From NCBI GenBank assembly GCA_011009095.1, contig VTPC01002345.1, forward strand, positions 293,740 to 357,739: a DNA stretch of 64,000 nt, written 5' to 3'. The stretch is from Ignelater luminosus (Eukaryota > Arthropoda > Insecta > Coleoptera > Elateridae). Below are positions 22,565 to 36,338 of the stretch, piece by piece; position 1 is the stretch's first letter; each line of letters begins with the position of its first letter. Under the pieces are notes generated by a model that was given only the letters and a program-made list of their open reading frames with translations, was not told the origin of the DNA and ran no database searches. The position numbers and the translations under genes are program-made.

Positions 22565-25500
22565 GTTATGGGTCAAGTAGTTTAAAGCGCTATACAGTAG
22601 TACACTTTGTGTAGTAAATGAAACCTCTTCATGCAGCTTCATTGAAGAAGGTACGTAGTATGTTTAGAAATATAAATAAACAAAGTTAACTAAAACAGCA
22701 AACAATACCCAAAATAAATGAAGAAAATGCTTTTGAAAATTAAATTTATACTCCTAATTTAGTTCTCTAAATAACACCGGAAATTTTCGCTTTGAAAACC
22801 GTTCATAATTGCTTACAATCTTGTTATAATTTACCTTTTTATCTAAGATGACCTTTTCGGTTTTAAAATAGAAATTTCATTAAAAATCTTTGTATAGAAA
22901 AAAATAGAGAAACCAGTTTTAAAGTTGTAAATTGGATGTATTCAAAAATAGTGTAATTTTTCTACAACATTTGTATAGTGCTCTAATGATTAAAATTAAT
23001 GATTCGTGTTTGAATAACGGTAACGACCAAGGCATTATTATCTAGAATAGTATTATTCGAAAAATTAGCTCGTGCTTTATTATTATGTGCAACAATTTAC
23101 ATTCAAATACAAACAGGTAATGAAACAAAAGGTTAACTAACTGAAGAAGAGTTTTACTAATTCTTCTTTTCATTTAAATGCTCATACTTTATAGATAATT
23201 GCACATTGTGATGGTCTGCACAGTGGTGTATAAAGGCGAAACATTAGAAAAGAGAATTTATTTACTTAGCTAGCGTAGCAAAACAATAGACCGTATTATA
23301 ACAGCCTATAACATTCTTTGTGAAGTAAACATCCTTAACCATAATTTCGACAATTAGAAGATTGGTGTTTTGGTCACTGAGAATACATTTTGTTTTGAAA
23401 AAGGGCGTTTTTCATATGAAATTGGATTGCCTTTGACATAATTGAAAAAATAGAACATAACGGCCCTTTAAGAGTTTTTAATGAAACAGACATCAATTTA
23501 ATTCCCATCAAGATCCTACTTGCAAAAAAAATAATAATTCCAAAACTAATAAATGGAAAGCTTTTGGATGTCTAGGACTTTGCCAAAACTATTCTTGATC
23601 TTGTCTCAAAGGCTGCGAGTAAAGCCAAGGCTTGGATTGTTTATCAAATTTGAAACAAGATCTTTGATAGTAAAACTTACCAAGAATTTCGGTATCGAAC
23701 TTGGCCTGATACTGTTTCTAAGAAGGTTTGCTTCGGTTGAGTTTTAACTACTAGTACCAAGTGAGTTGGTCCAAGTAGTATACACAAAAGTCGCTTTTGG
23801 AAATATCTGGTCTATGCAAAACAAATTTTCCTATCACGTGTTGAGAAAGATGAAAGAAAAAATGACAATAAATAAAACTCTAAGACTGAGATAATAGAAA
23901 TTATAAGGAAGATATCTCTGTATCAATAACGCAACATCAAGATTCTTATGCCCACAATGTAGTTTTGTCTTCGATTTTTTAGTCAGGATTAAATCCAAGA
24001 AGATAATTTTTGATAACCAAACCAAGCCTCTCGTCTTCCTTGGTCTTGTGAAAAATTATCCATCTGACTCTTATAAAACTCGGTGGACCTCCAAAAATCG
24101 ATTTTAAGTATTTTTTGTACATAGTGATTAATGAGAACTGAACAGATACAGTTTTAGTTATTTTCGATTGAAATTTGTCTGGGAAAAGTTGCTTTTTCCT
24201 CTTTTGACACAATCAATTGTTTTCTTATTTGATCAATGCGAAGGTATAGTGCAATCGGCATAAAGAAAACTAAATTGAGGTGCACAGTCTTAACGCAGGT
24301 GGGATATAGGTGAGATTTTCTTTAAACTCATAACGTAGCTAGAGCTGTTATAGCAAGAGGATCAGCATGGTTTCCAAAATTTTCAGGCAATAGTTTCTAA
24401 AAACATTGAGTTATATTTAATTTCAGAAAAAGATTACAAAAGATGAACATAATATGAAATTTTTCTACAAGTGAAAGTTGTCCCAATTAGAATTAGGTAA
24501 CAGTTAAACATAAATTTTTTGTGTTTCTTTTCAGTTACATATTTGTTTATAAATAACGGTAGCAAAGTGTACGTTATTAAGAAAAACAAAACTGGAAATG
24601 CAAACCCATTTAAAGCTTTAAAACGAAATCCCAAAGAAAACAACCTGTGCAATTCGTATGCAAATTTCTAAACATCTCAAATTACCAACATTCATCTCGT
24701 CAATTAAATCCTTGTAGCAATTTATTTCGAAATCAGCAGATGGTGTTGAAAATGTTTTGATCATTTATCATTTACATATGTCTTAATTATCTTTATCTGT
24801 TGTGTATTTTAAAAAGATGATACGATGCGCTTCACGAATTTAATAATTTTCGAACAGGTTATCTTAAAATTGCATTTATATTACTCATATTAAACTTTAT
24901 GGGTGTATTATCATGATTATAACAAGGTTTCTAGGTTTTTATTACAAACTTTATTATTACACAAATCCTAATAGACATTTAACGTACCATTGGCTGTATA
25001 CAACTTTAATGAAGATGAAATTAAAGACCACGTGTGTGGTATGACTTGCAATATCTTACTTCATTTATTATTATACATAAATACAGTTTCTATTTTCATT
25101 CTGATATGTTTTAAAATATTTCTTTAATAAATACAATTATTTATGCTATTATTCCGTAAGCTTTCCGCTCTAACAAATTCTATCATACTCCTATCAAGTA
25201 TATTAATGAATCAAGCACGCAGCTTGCGCTTTCTAATTCGATTCCGTTTGCTTAATTGCATGCAGAACGACAGAGATAAATTTACCGGATTATATTAGAT
25301 TTTATCTGTTCTTCGTAATACGGAACCGTTGACTCGTAACCATTGTACATTAATATAACATGAAATACAAAGAAATTAACAGTTCACTTCCTTCAGACAA
25401 TGAATAATACGTAATGTATGATTTAAAGCGCTAATCGAGTGATTGGAAATGACAAAAGTGACAACAACGCTTTCCAGTTTATTGATGTAACTGTACTATA

Positions 25501-26920
25501 GTTACATACCTCAAGGCTGTTGTAAATGACCATTGTAATATGTTGATTACTGTTTTCGTTAAAAGTGGATTCACACTTATCTGCATAACTAATGGTAATT
25601 TCTCAGCTGACAAGTACAATGATGTTTGATTAATGCAAAAGGACATTTCCTGATACAACTTTTAATTACTGAGAAAATGAAAGTTTACGCCTGGAACTTC
25701 TGTAATTACGTTAACATCTGAACAAACCCGTCGCAACTGTTCTTGCTATTTTTTTTTGTTTTCTAAGGCCTATGATTCATAAAGAATGTCCTGAAAGAAT
25801 TAACTTTTTAACATAATGGTGAAATATGTTCTGCCCAAAAAATTACAGATGGTCGCACTTCCGATTCAAAACTGGCACCACGTTTACGCATAAGTAAAGT
25901 TAAAAAACCATGTAGGTCAATGCTCTTTAATTAAAAATGGTAACATCAAAGAAGATAGCATAGATAACATCTTGACAGTTTTATAAGTAAGTAGTCCGCT
26001 GAGAATTTGGAGCAAACATGTTTCATTTCGATTGTGAAATTTAAGATACTTTAATTGTGTATATGCAAACAGCCCTAGCTAGATGATTAATTATGGTCAC
26101 ACATGGAAATAAAAAAAACCCTGTCAGTTTTTATTGACATAAAACCTAAACACAAAGCTGTTAGTCATTAATCTAAGTATAGGAAGATAGAAAATTTTCT
26201 GCCTGCTATGGCACAACCACTTCGTAAGTATAAAATATGTAAAATTATAATAAAATAAAGAAATCTACAACAATTAGCAACGAAGAGGACTAAAGTTTTT
26301 CTCATTTTCAAATAAATAAAAGAGGGCCAAAACACAGTAAATGTGGAATGTACAAATCAATATATTGGTTACATGCTTCACCCATAGATTAACCTCCATG
26401 AAACATAATCTTGTAAATTGCAGGAAGAACCTAACTTTGTAGCACACAGCCAGGTTATGAAATATACATGAAACCATAGGAAGAGGTACAACTATAGACA
26501 TTCTTATGATAGGTAGCATTGAAATATTATTCTTGAGAGAAGGGAAGAGTCAAAAAATTTGGGTTGAAGATAGTTTTGATATATTTACAGAATGTAGTTG
26601 CTTATATACACAATTGGTCACCATGTCGATATATGTAAGACAGTAGAATTTTGAAAGATTTCTCAAAAGAAAATCTCTGCAAAAAATGATGATTATCTGA
26701 AACTGCTGTAAAGCTGATGAGTTATATAATGAGACAATCAACTTAATATATTTCATCGAACTAATTTTCTTGATAGAACTAATTGGAAAAATTGGATTCA
26801 TTTTCGATCAGAGGCAAAGAAATTTGAAATCTAATCTGAAACTAGACATTACGGTTCTAGATCAAAAATAAAATGAAAATATCAAAATTTGGACTGCAGA
26901 AGAATTATCAATCATCCATC
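22565..26920. other. AT-rich stretch, no gene recognised
   Basis: Short ORFs only. The part from about 25.2 to 25.75 kb is slightly less AT-rich, with unbroken non-repetitive sequence and motifs such as GATTAATGCAAA and CAGCTGACA. It could be regulatory DNA, but nothing in the sequence proves it. Confidence 0.4.
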
Positions 26921-26929
26921 CGTGCCTAT

Positions 26930-27270
26930 CTATCACACCCACTAATAAATATGAAGAAATAACACAGAAAGAAGTCAAACCTTTTCATCAGCTTCTGCAT
27001 TTGCAAACACTGAAAAAGATTTCGACAAGGTAATATTATCAAAAGTTGTTAATAAAACTGTATTCCTGTACACTGTTCACAGTTTATCAAACAGGCAACC
27101 TAATGACAGATAATCAGCTATCTGAATAATTTCGGGCAAACCAAGTTTCGATAGGTTGAGTACAGTGCTCCTCAAAGAACAGTATTATGTGCCATATTAT
27201 TTAGTGTTTAGACATAGACATCTATATCCTTCATTAGCAATTTCAAAATTTAAGAGTGACTGCTAAAAAA
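26930..27270 (+). pseudogene. Jockey-like LINE reverse-transcriptase scrap
   Basis: In broken frames the plus strand gives EEITQKEVK (pre-RT linker), DTEKDFDKV near 27009-27035 (motif A, usually DxEKAFDxV), and then EYSAPQRTVLCAILFSV near 27158-27210, which corresponds to SAGVPQGSVLGPLLF of Jockey-type reverse transcriptases. Stops interrupt each piece. It is a short internal fragment; neither end of the parent element is visible. Confidence 0.6.
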
Positions 27271-27274
27271 GGTA

Positions 27275-29177
27275 AGAATGAACCTCCTTATTTGGACTCC
27301 ACTTGGATTCCAGATATCCAGAATGTATCAATATAAATCCAAATGAAAAACATTTATATAGAAATAACAGTTAATTAAGTCGTACTAGCATGATCTAAAT
27401 TAAAATTAACACGAATTCTAATTTATGTGGGTCTATTAACTGCACCTGAAAATTAGCAGCTGCTATTTGGGTCATTTGAAAGTCAATGCTTTTAAGTTAT
27501 CGCCTTCATTTATTGATCAGTTCCAAATAATGAAACAGAGGTGTTATTTCTTGAGTAATTGCAAAATATAAAGAATTAATTAAGGCGTAAAACATATTCG
27601 TAACAATCGAATGCTATTTAAGATTCTATACCTGGGTATTTAGAATATGAGCACTGGATATGCTCGACTTTGAGTACTGAAAATTACCATAATATACCAA
27701 TATATATTTTTCTATAATTTAATGATTATTTTATAAATATTCAAATTTGATCCAATAAAACTGATTTAAAGCAGTTGCTAAATCAAGCTCTAGAAACACT
27801 TTATAATTATTTTAATAAAGTAACTATTTACAAGGAAGCTTAATGTTCATGTATGGAAGTATAACTGGAAATGGGACAAAATGAGGGTTAAAGTTACCGA
27901 ATAACCTGTACAATACCGGTCTCGCAGTACACCGAACATTCTTAAAAAAGCAACACTTTTTATGGTCTAAACTTTGAATAAAGTCATATGTGGAGTTCTA
28001 AGAACTTTTTGACGGCCGGTTGTTTCGGCTTAAAAGTTATTTGAAATGTCTGTTCTTTTAAGTCTTAACAATGTTAATGTGTGGTGATGGTTAAATTTAA
28101 CACACGATATTTCTTTTTCTATCTTGTAACTTGTATTCTTACACTTATCATGAACACATTATTATTTGCACTCGAAAATATAAATTCATATTTAATTGTG
28201 AATAAAGCTTTTTAAATTATTCAACTGGTTTCGATTTGGTTCAAAGATCAATTTATGATATTTAGGCGTTTATTATTGATTACCCTGATGCGGCGGTGAT
28301 AATTCAGCGGTAAATGTAGAACAGATAGTAGACCACACAGATCGCTCGTATATTTGGCAGTTCACGACTTTCGCCTTAGAAATCGGTTAATCATTAAAAT
28401 CAAACGTCAAAATCCATCTTAAAACTGGTACTGACCAGATGTTTTTGGTACTTTTGTTTACGGCAACTTCTATATAAAGTAATATTAAGAAATCATTGAC
28501 AATTGGATAATTTGTTATATTACGTTTTGTAATATTGACTTTTACGATTTCCGGGTTTAATAAATTATGGATTCGATGCTTTCAAGAGACTAAACCCTAC
28601 AAGCAAACTGTAGGTTGTGACAGAAACATATTTATATTCGGCAAATAATAGCACGTGTATATCAAAAGACACTACTATTATAATCAGTTTTTTTGTTCAG
28701 TTCCTTTCCTATCTAGAGAATAGGTAGCCTTTTTATGTGCCTAAATTATAATTCAGATCCATTAAAAACCTGTATAATATTTTTTATTTATTTATAAATA
28801 AGGTCTTCAAAAATTAACTACTAACAATCACGGTTGAAAAAGGGATTTCATTCAATTTGATGTTATTACAGATCTGTAAAGGAAAGCAAATATTAGTTTG
28901 AGCATTTCTAAATGGATAGAATCACTAGCTGTAGTGAAAAATGAATGAATAAGAATTTAGAATCTGAATGAATGAAAATTGGAGAATTTGTGTGTTCAGT
29001 TTCATATTAAGGATAGAAGAAAACAACGATAGGGAGCAAAAGAGTAAAGAAGATAAAGGTATTCCAATTGCCTAAAGAGAAAATCATAAGACAATATATC
29101 TTTGTTGTGCAGAACCCTAATCGAAGTGGTCCAAAGAAAGAAATAAGCAGATGAATCGTTCCAATCCTAAGGTATTA
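27275..29177. other. AT-rich stretch with one tRNA-like patch
   Basis: No gene seen. At about 28291-28373 a plus-strand segment has an A-box-like TAATTCAGCGGTA and, 55-60 bases later, a weak B-box-like AGTTCACGACT. It could be the head of a decayed tRNA-derived SINE. It does not fold into a convincing tRNA by eye, so no tRNA is called. Confidence 0.25.
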
Positions 29178-29179
29178 TA

Positions 29180-30958
29180 CAGTGTGTCCGAAAAGTATGG
29201 AATATCCTATATATCTCAGTAAATATGCATTTTATGAAAAATGTTTCCTATAAAAGTTGTTTAGTGTTTAGTTTTACATTACAAGGCAATACCAAAAAAC
29301 TATTTTTTAAAAAACAAAAGCACAACGAATAATGCTTCAATTTTTTTAATGGGAAGGTATCCCTTTATTGTACTCATTTGATAGAGAATGCTTTTCTCTT
29401 TTCAATGATGTAAAACTTTGATACACTTGCATAAGTAAATTTTGATTAAAACGCAAAAAATTGTTTGAAAGTTTATTTCAATATTCATCTGTTAAGAATT
29501 GAAAATTTTGTATAACTACACTCTACAGTTCATAGAAGGTGTTCAAAGTGTGCACCATTCACCGCTTGGCAATGATTTAAATCGTTTCTGGTGTGATAGC
29601 TCTAATCTCTGTTCTAATACGGTCTTTTAGAGTTTCAATATCTTCAGGCATATCGACATAAATCTTATTTTTGAGATGGCCCCACAGAAAAAAATCAAGT
29701 GGACTTAAATCCGGCGAGCGAGCTGGCCATTCTACTGCACCTCTTCTGCCTATCCATCGATAAAGGAAAGTATTATCAAGAAACTGTCGGACATTAATTC
29801 CGAAATGAGGAGGAGTCCCGTCTTGTTGCAACCATACTCTGTTAGGGGGTACATCTGGATCTAGTTCATTAGGAAATAGAGCAGCTAAAGCAGGAACTAA
29901 GTCAAATCTTAAAAAATCTAGATAAGCATCCGCTATTAAATTATGTTCTATAAAAAAAGGTCCCAAAATTTGGGTTCAAATAATTCCTGCCCAGACATTT
30001 TCCTGAAGCGTATGTGTTATTTCTTCGCAAAATTGCAATCTTCGATCTAAATCATCTTCTAATAATTCTTGAACTATACAAGGTTTATACGAATGCCACT
30101 TCTCCTTTCTTAGACCTTCGTGTGCAGTGGATTTCTTCAAAGTGTGTTCACGAGCAATTTGTCGAACAGAAACATGGGGATTTTCCACGATAGCCAACAT
30201 TATATTCTCACGTTGTTCATTATTTAGAGCTTTAGGCCTGCCCGTTTTTGGACGATCTTTGACAGAACCCGTCTCATGAAATTTATGCAAAATTTTACTT
30301 ACAGTAGACTGAGAAATATGGTATTCGGGGTGCACGTTATTAAACAAATTGCAAAGTTTCTCATGTGTTCTCCTTCTGTCTCCATATCTCAGCGTCATTA
30401 AAATCTCGATAAGATGTTTTGTTGATAAATGATCCATAGCAAGTCGTATTTTTGTAACTTTGTTATCCTCACGTTAATCAAAATGCTTAAATTAATTAAA
30501 CAAATAACTTTTCGCTTCAGTTCGGTTATTAATTGACATTTCTACGACGCATTCAATTGTTGCAACAAACAAAGTGTATCACACCGACCATAATGTGACT
30601 AAATGATATTGAAAATTTAAAAGACCGCGTCTGGAAAGGTAACAGATGAATAAATAAACTTTTAAGCGATATTCAAACATTTTTTTTGCGTTTTAATCAA
30701 AATTTACTTATGCAAGTATATCAAAGTTTTACATCATTGAAAAGAGAAAAATATTCTTTATCAAGTCAATAAAGGGATACTTTCCCATTAAAAAAATTAA
30801 AGCATTATTGGTTGCGCTTTTGTTTTTTAAAAAATAGTTATTTGGTATTGCCCTGTAATGTAAAACTAAACACTGAACAACTTTTATAGGAAACATTTTT
30901 CCATAAAATGCATATTTACTGAGATATATAGGATATTCCATACTTTTCGGACACACTA
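29180..30958 (-). mobile_element. DD41D mariner-type element with about 315-bp terminal inverted repeats
   Basis: The element is 1779 bp, bounded by TA on both sides (29178-29179 and 30959-30960), and its ends start (C/T)AGTGTGTCCGAAAAG. The left repeat (about 29180-29496) matches the reverse complement of about 30639-30958 along its whole length apart from small indels. Such repeats are much longer than the roughly 30 bp of classical mariners. The transposase is on the minus strand. The DD41D spacing places it with the rosa-like branch of the IS630/Tc1/mariner superfamily; that assignment rests on motif spacing, not an alignment. Confidence 0.88.
29530..30437 (-). pseudogene. DD41D transposase with internal deletion, stop and C-terminal frameshift
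   Basis: Starts at MDHLSTKHLIEI. An N-terminal DNA-binding region follows (STVSKILHKFHETGSVKDRPKTGRP, with its GRPR-like linker), then a second HTH (VSVRQIAREHTLKKST). After RRLQFCEEITHTLQEN the sequence jumps to VWAGII. The roughly 60 residues that in relatives carry the first catalytic Asp (SDE/TDE motif) are missing. An in-frame TGA (29978-29976) stands where relatives have Gly. The rest is clear: VWLQQDGTPPHF (second Asp), SPDLSPLDFFLWGHLKNKIY (third Asp, 41 residues after the second). The end, NGAHFEHLL, is in another frame and stops at 29530, so a frameshift lies near 29575. Confidence 0.9.
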
Positions 30959-30964
30959 TATATT

Positions 30965-33900
30965 CAGTAAGTTAAAAGATATTGTACCTGATCAAAAAGA
31001 GTATTCAGTATATAGGCAGGAAACTACGACTCGAAATATGAAATTGATGGGTCTTGATGGTAAACGGTAGCCATATAAAGTAAAATAGTAACGAAAAACT
31101 AGTCTTCAAGTCATTTGGAACATACGTTCGAATTTACAGTGAAAGTTAAAATCCTGAGTTTGCTAACTTTGATCATCAGTGCAAAATCGACATCTGCTGC
31201 CAACGCTGAGCAAAACTGAAGTAAAAAAACTAACATTGGAGAAAGTACATAAATGAAATTCCTGTCGATGCGTTAAATATTGATAATATTCGGTTCCGAA
31301 TAATTCTTCAGTGCCCAAATTCTATTACAACTAACCAATAGATTTAGATGAAACTTTGCAAACTAATAGCTGTAAAGTGCCAGCGTAAATAGTGAAATAG
31401 AATATACAGAACCATCAGAATGGTACAATTATGATGATGAACAGTACAAGGGCTAAGGAAACGGGAAACACAATGGTGTAATTCTGAATAAGCAAGCTTA
31501 AAGACAATGATGTTCAAATTAAAAACGAAACTGAAAACAATCGTACACACCTTAGAAAACGAAAAGTAAAGCGTGTTTATCAACGGTGATTGCGCTATGG
31601 AAGCAAGCATAAAGAGCGATCAAACAACGGTATCCATTGAGAAAAAGGAACTTGTAGTGTTCGTTTATTATCGACAGTAGGTAGGCTATGAAGTGAAAAC
31701 TAATGCTGAATGAAGTTGGTATAGTTGTAATCTTTTGCTGGATAAAATCTATCAAATCTAGTGTCATGGATTTTAAAGACATGTAGGAACGTGAATCAAT
31801 AAATCAATATTATGAATAGAAATTGTGTCCCAAACATGTGACTTATAATGTTATCAGCAGACAGGTAAAAATTCTAAAAACAAGGAAATGAGAAAACGAA
31901 AACCAGTAGGAGTACTGTTTACGCAGAACATACGAAAAGGCCGTAAATGAGCATTTTGTCGGCCGCTAAATATTTACATTCATTCACAAGTGGGTATAAC
32001 AACAAATGCAGTCGACGACTTACTACAGCGAAAGGCAACAAAATGACAAAATAACGCAGACAAAATGACTGATAAATTGTATTTCGAGCAATATGTTAAA
32101 GGCCTCTTGCCTTCAGTCAACAAGTAGTCTAAAGTGGTTATAACAAGAGGACAATGACCCAAAATAACTCTACCTGCCATTCGTGAAAGCAGGAGAGTAG
32201 AATCAATCGCCTGATGCAAACCTGATAAAAAAAAACGTTTGAAGTCTTATAAAGGATAGAATAATGGGCAAGGTTTTTCAAAATCTCAAACATCTAAGCC
32301 AAGAAATACGCCAGATATGGCATAGTCTTTTGTGCGACTATGACAAAACTCTTGTAGCAAGTATGATAAATCCTTATGAGGCCATCGTCTGAACAGAAGG
32401 CAACTGGATATCATATTAACGCAATGCGTGTTAGATTATATCATGTACTTTGTATATCAGTAAAACAATTTCAAATATATGCATTCATTCATGTAGTAAA
32501 TATGTAGGGTATATTGCTATGTGGGTATGAATAGAATGAATACCTTTTCTTACACCAAAAACCAGTCTTATCTCAGTGCCTAAAGATACGAACAAAACCA
32601 AATAGCGATCATATCAATACATCATTTGTAACAAATTTTAGAAATCTTGGTTACAAAAGTAAATTAATTGTTGGCACATAGTTCGTTTGGTATTTTCTCG
32701 TCTCCCATTTTTAATCTTGATCCAATTTCCCATTTACGAGATAATTCATTTCCGCATTTTGATATACCAGAATAACTTTTTGACCCAGCGGCAAATAAAG
32801 ATATCTCAACACAACTCCTTTTCCGCACCAGACGAATCTAGTGGTGAAAGCAGAATTCAAAAACTAATCAAAAGAGCAGATAGACGGAAGAAGAGAATGC
32901 CACCCAAGTCTAGTTGGAAGTCAGATGATTTTGGGCATTAAACTTGCTTTTGTATTTTGTACTACTTAAGCATAAATGGTTTCGGTGTTTGTAAAAGGGT
33001 TTGAATTTAGTACCAAAGGAAAAAGGTACGGCAAGCACATTGGTACAAAACACAGAATGTAGGAGGACGTGAAATCAGACTTGATCAGACTTTTGTCTAA
33101 GGCGCTAGAATGACTAGACATGGTATTACTATTTGGATAAAGACTGCTTGGTCACTATATATGCTATATTCCTGGGGCGAATATATGTATTGTATTATAT
33201 TTATGATGGATATAAAGGGTCTCTGTGGAAAGACGAACAAAATACTTTAGATTAGAATGTAGACTGCATTACTGGTTAATAGATTCGAGTAAATCCTACT
33301 TACTGCAAACTTGGTTGAATTATGAAAAGGTTCAATATGAACATTTAGAATAAAGTATCCCATAGTTTAGTTTCATAATAAGTAGAAGATACGAAAGAGG
33401 ATTGATAGGCTGCTATTGGAAAAATGATGTGCATATTGTTGAACAAGGATAAGATCGAGATATCTAACGCTACCAACAGGATCAGTTTTGTAAGACTACG
33501 ATTTGCGAATCACTTAACTGTTTCCTCCCTAACGAATTATCGTTTTATTCAATTAAGCATTTCTAGTTCTTTTATTGCCAAAAGCCATTAAAAACAATTA
33601 ATAAATAAATAGTACATACACATAGGTGCTTTTAATACTGTACCTACAGAGAGAATATTTCAAGAATCTCAAAGCACCTAAGAAAACTTCTTTAATTTCT
33701 TTGTGTCGGCTATACAACACTGCAATATATTTCATTAAGCTATAAAAGAGAAAATTATTGCTTTTCACACACATGGCGCATTTAGTTGTTTTCAAGATAT
33801 TCATTTATAATGGAATAATTACACAATACACAACACACTAATGAGTTTTAGCTTCTGTCAGTTATTCAAACACGAGTTAATTTTCGGTCAAGTTTCGAGG

Positions 33901-35846
33901 TTAAATAATAACAATAAAAAAGACAAGAAAAAGAAATATGTTATAAAAGATTACCTCCGTGTTACGCTTTCCGTCGGTTTGGATGATGATTTCCTATTAT
34001 AAGAGGGGCATGAGTCTCATCTTTATTTTTCGAGAGTTAGACCATCCAAGCCTATATTTTCCGTGTATAATGCGCACCGTAATTGGCCATGGACCACCGT
34101 GAACGCGGCACCAGACTGATGAAGATTAAAAAGCATAATAGACATATCAGCTACCACCAACAACAACTAAACAAGTTCTAAGTAACAAATAAATATAGTT
34201 TATTTTTAAAAAAGAAATTCGAGCAATTTTCCTAATTTGTACATAATTTTATATAGATCTGTTTTTCTTTTTACATTTCATTGATGTCTAATTAAGAATA
34301 AAGAGGAAATTAGAAATAATTAGCAGATCCATATGTTGTCTGTTAAATTATAAATAATAAATTTACCCAACACACATATATAAATAAAAATTTATACATA
34401 TAAATCTAAATCACGCTCTAACAATTATTTGTACAAATTATAAATACTTGACGGTACTTTCTACTCAATTTGAATTTAACATTGTTGTTAATATTTGAGC
34501 AAAACAATTTTGTAAATGTTACAGGAATAGTTTAATATGTAGAAAGTTCCTTCCCTTACATGGTTTCGTTTATATCAAGAACTATATGATCGACAAACTG
34601 TGTATCTAAAAAAATTGGCCTTCGAATATATTAAAATTCCTTAAATTTATGCAAAGATAAATCTTCAAAACTTGAGATGTCTTAATATAAACGTTTCCAT
34701 TATCTGGTTACGTATTTCTATTTAAATAAAAAAAATACTGAAAGAAGTGCCAGTCTGTATAAAGCAATTCAATAATTTAAAGCAATATACAGCTTCAAGC
34801 GCCTCTTTGGTTGTTGAATCGTGTTGTAGATATCAATGAAGTCTTAAATTTCTTTGTAGCAGCTAGCAGCTGGCTTTTTCTTATTAATATGAAAACACAT
34901 TTAAGTAGACTTTTCTTCCATTCGGCAAAAAAGTTAATTAATATAACTTCAAGTCGCAGAATAAATTAATTCTTAAAGCTTCTAATTATCGCTTCATTAA
35001 GTATGGGTGAGATAGTAATAATTTAGTTCTAAAATCCGTTATTTTTCGAAAAATCTGTTTCTTTTTATATATTATCTAAATGTTTTAATTTTGTTTTATA
35101 TTATTTAGTTTTGTTTGGCTAAAAGTTAACAAGTTTCAGGAGAATATTTAATATAACTGTAAATAAACATTCGTGGGAAGAGATACACATTAATTTTTTT
35201 GTCACGGACAGTTGTTCCTTAAAGAAAAATATTTCAACAAATACCCGCTTGGATAGTTAGAAACAGATGTATCAGTCTATATTTGACAGACTTTACCATA
35301 CCCAAATATTGTAAATCTTAACTGGTACCACCATTTAATCCAACATCCTTTTTCTTGTAATTGCAATACTATTGTTTCTATTTATGTAAAATCTAAATTT
35401 CATTAATAACTACACACGATAGACTTCATTCAAGAAAAAATGAAAATTAATTCTTAAAGCTATCTTAAATAATAATAATTATTTTTACAAGTCACTGTAT
35501 ATAATATTTCTTTTTAATATCTTAATACACAATCACTATAAATCACACAAGATACACGCACGTCTCATTTAAAAAATACCTAATTTTTGTACAAATTCGA
35601 AATATTAATTTTCTCAATAATAGTCAAGAATTTCGGTGAACTTTCCATTATGTGACTGCTATTGGTAATGTTAAAATCCTAGGAACTATCAGTGACATAG
35701 GGCTGAGTAATGAAATCATCAACTTTGGTGAGTTTGCTCAAGTTGGAAGGTTAGATCAAGTTACTAAGTATAAATAATAATACCAATACTGTCAGGTGAA
35801 ACGAGGTAGATTATGGTTGGATCAGTGTTGCGCGCACGGTTATAAA
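30965..35846. other. AT-rich stretch downstream of the GAS1-like gene, no other gene recognised
   Basis: The 3' untranslated region of the minus-strand GAS1-like gene must begin at 35846 and run leftward, but no poly-A site can be singled out. At 34060-34180 there is a small CpG cluster (CCGTG, ATGCGCACCG, GAACGCGGC) containing a 30-codon plus ORF and a minus TCAGTC initiator-like motif. The region 31.0-32.4 kb is slightly less AT-rich with many stop-broken frames and may be an unidentified retroelement relic; I could not name it. Confidence 0.4.
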
Positions 35847-36338
35847 TCACGTGACCGCAAATGTTAATATGTACGCAGCGAAAAGAAAGGTTACACCGGT
35901 TCTTAAACCACAAGAAGTTCCCACTGAAGGACTGAAGTCTCTTATCACGTTCGTTTCTATATCTCCAGCACTTTCCGTGGTGTCTTCGTGAATTTTCTTA
36001 TGGAAACATAACCTAGCCATGTTGTTTTGGATTCGAGGACAATCATATTCTTCATGTCCGTCGCATTTACACGTTTTTAATTTGGCAGCTTTTTCTTGAC
36101 GTCTAAGTATTGAAATCGAATTTAAACATCGATGAGTACATTTTTTACCGTGGAACATTGATCTACAGAAACGGTTGTAATAATCAAGGGCTGTTGAGCA
36201 GAGGGCGTCGGCTGAACATATCCATTGGGCTACTCTGCAGGATACGATGGTTTCATTTCTATTGGCAGTTACGACTTGAGGTCTACATACTTCTACTCTT
36301 CCTTTGGCATCTTCACAGAAGTCATCGCTACATTGGCA
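35847..36338 (-). CDS. GAS1-like gene, last coding exon
   Basis: A pyrimidine tract ending CAG (36341-36339) precedes TGC CAA TGT, so the exon opens with the CQC motif in phase 0. It encodes the end of domain 1, all of domain 2, a linker of about 35 residues rich in Asp, Glu, Ser and Thr, and the C-terminal hydrophobic tail ending in FAVT before TGA at 35849-35847. The 13 extra in-frame codons upstream of 36338 lie in the intron and lack the family's pattern. Confidence 0.88.
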   Translation of the reverse strand, partial: CQCSDDFCEDAKGRVEVCRPQVVTANRNETIVSCRVAQWICSADALCSTALDYYNRFCRSMFHGKKCTHRCLNSISILRRQEKAAKLKTCKCDGHEEYDCPRIQNNMARLCFHKKIHEDTTESAGDIETNVIRDFSPSVGTSCGLRTGVTFLFAAYILTFAVT

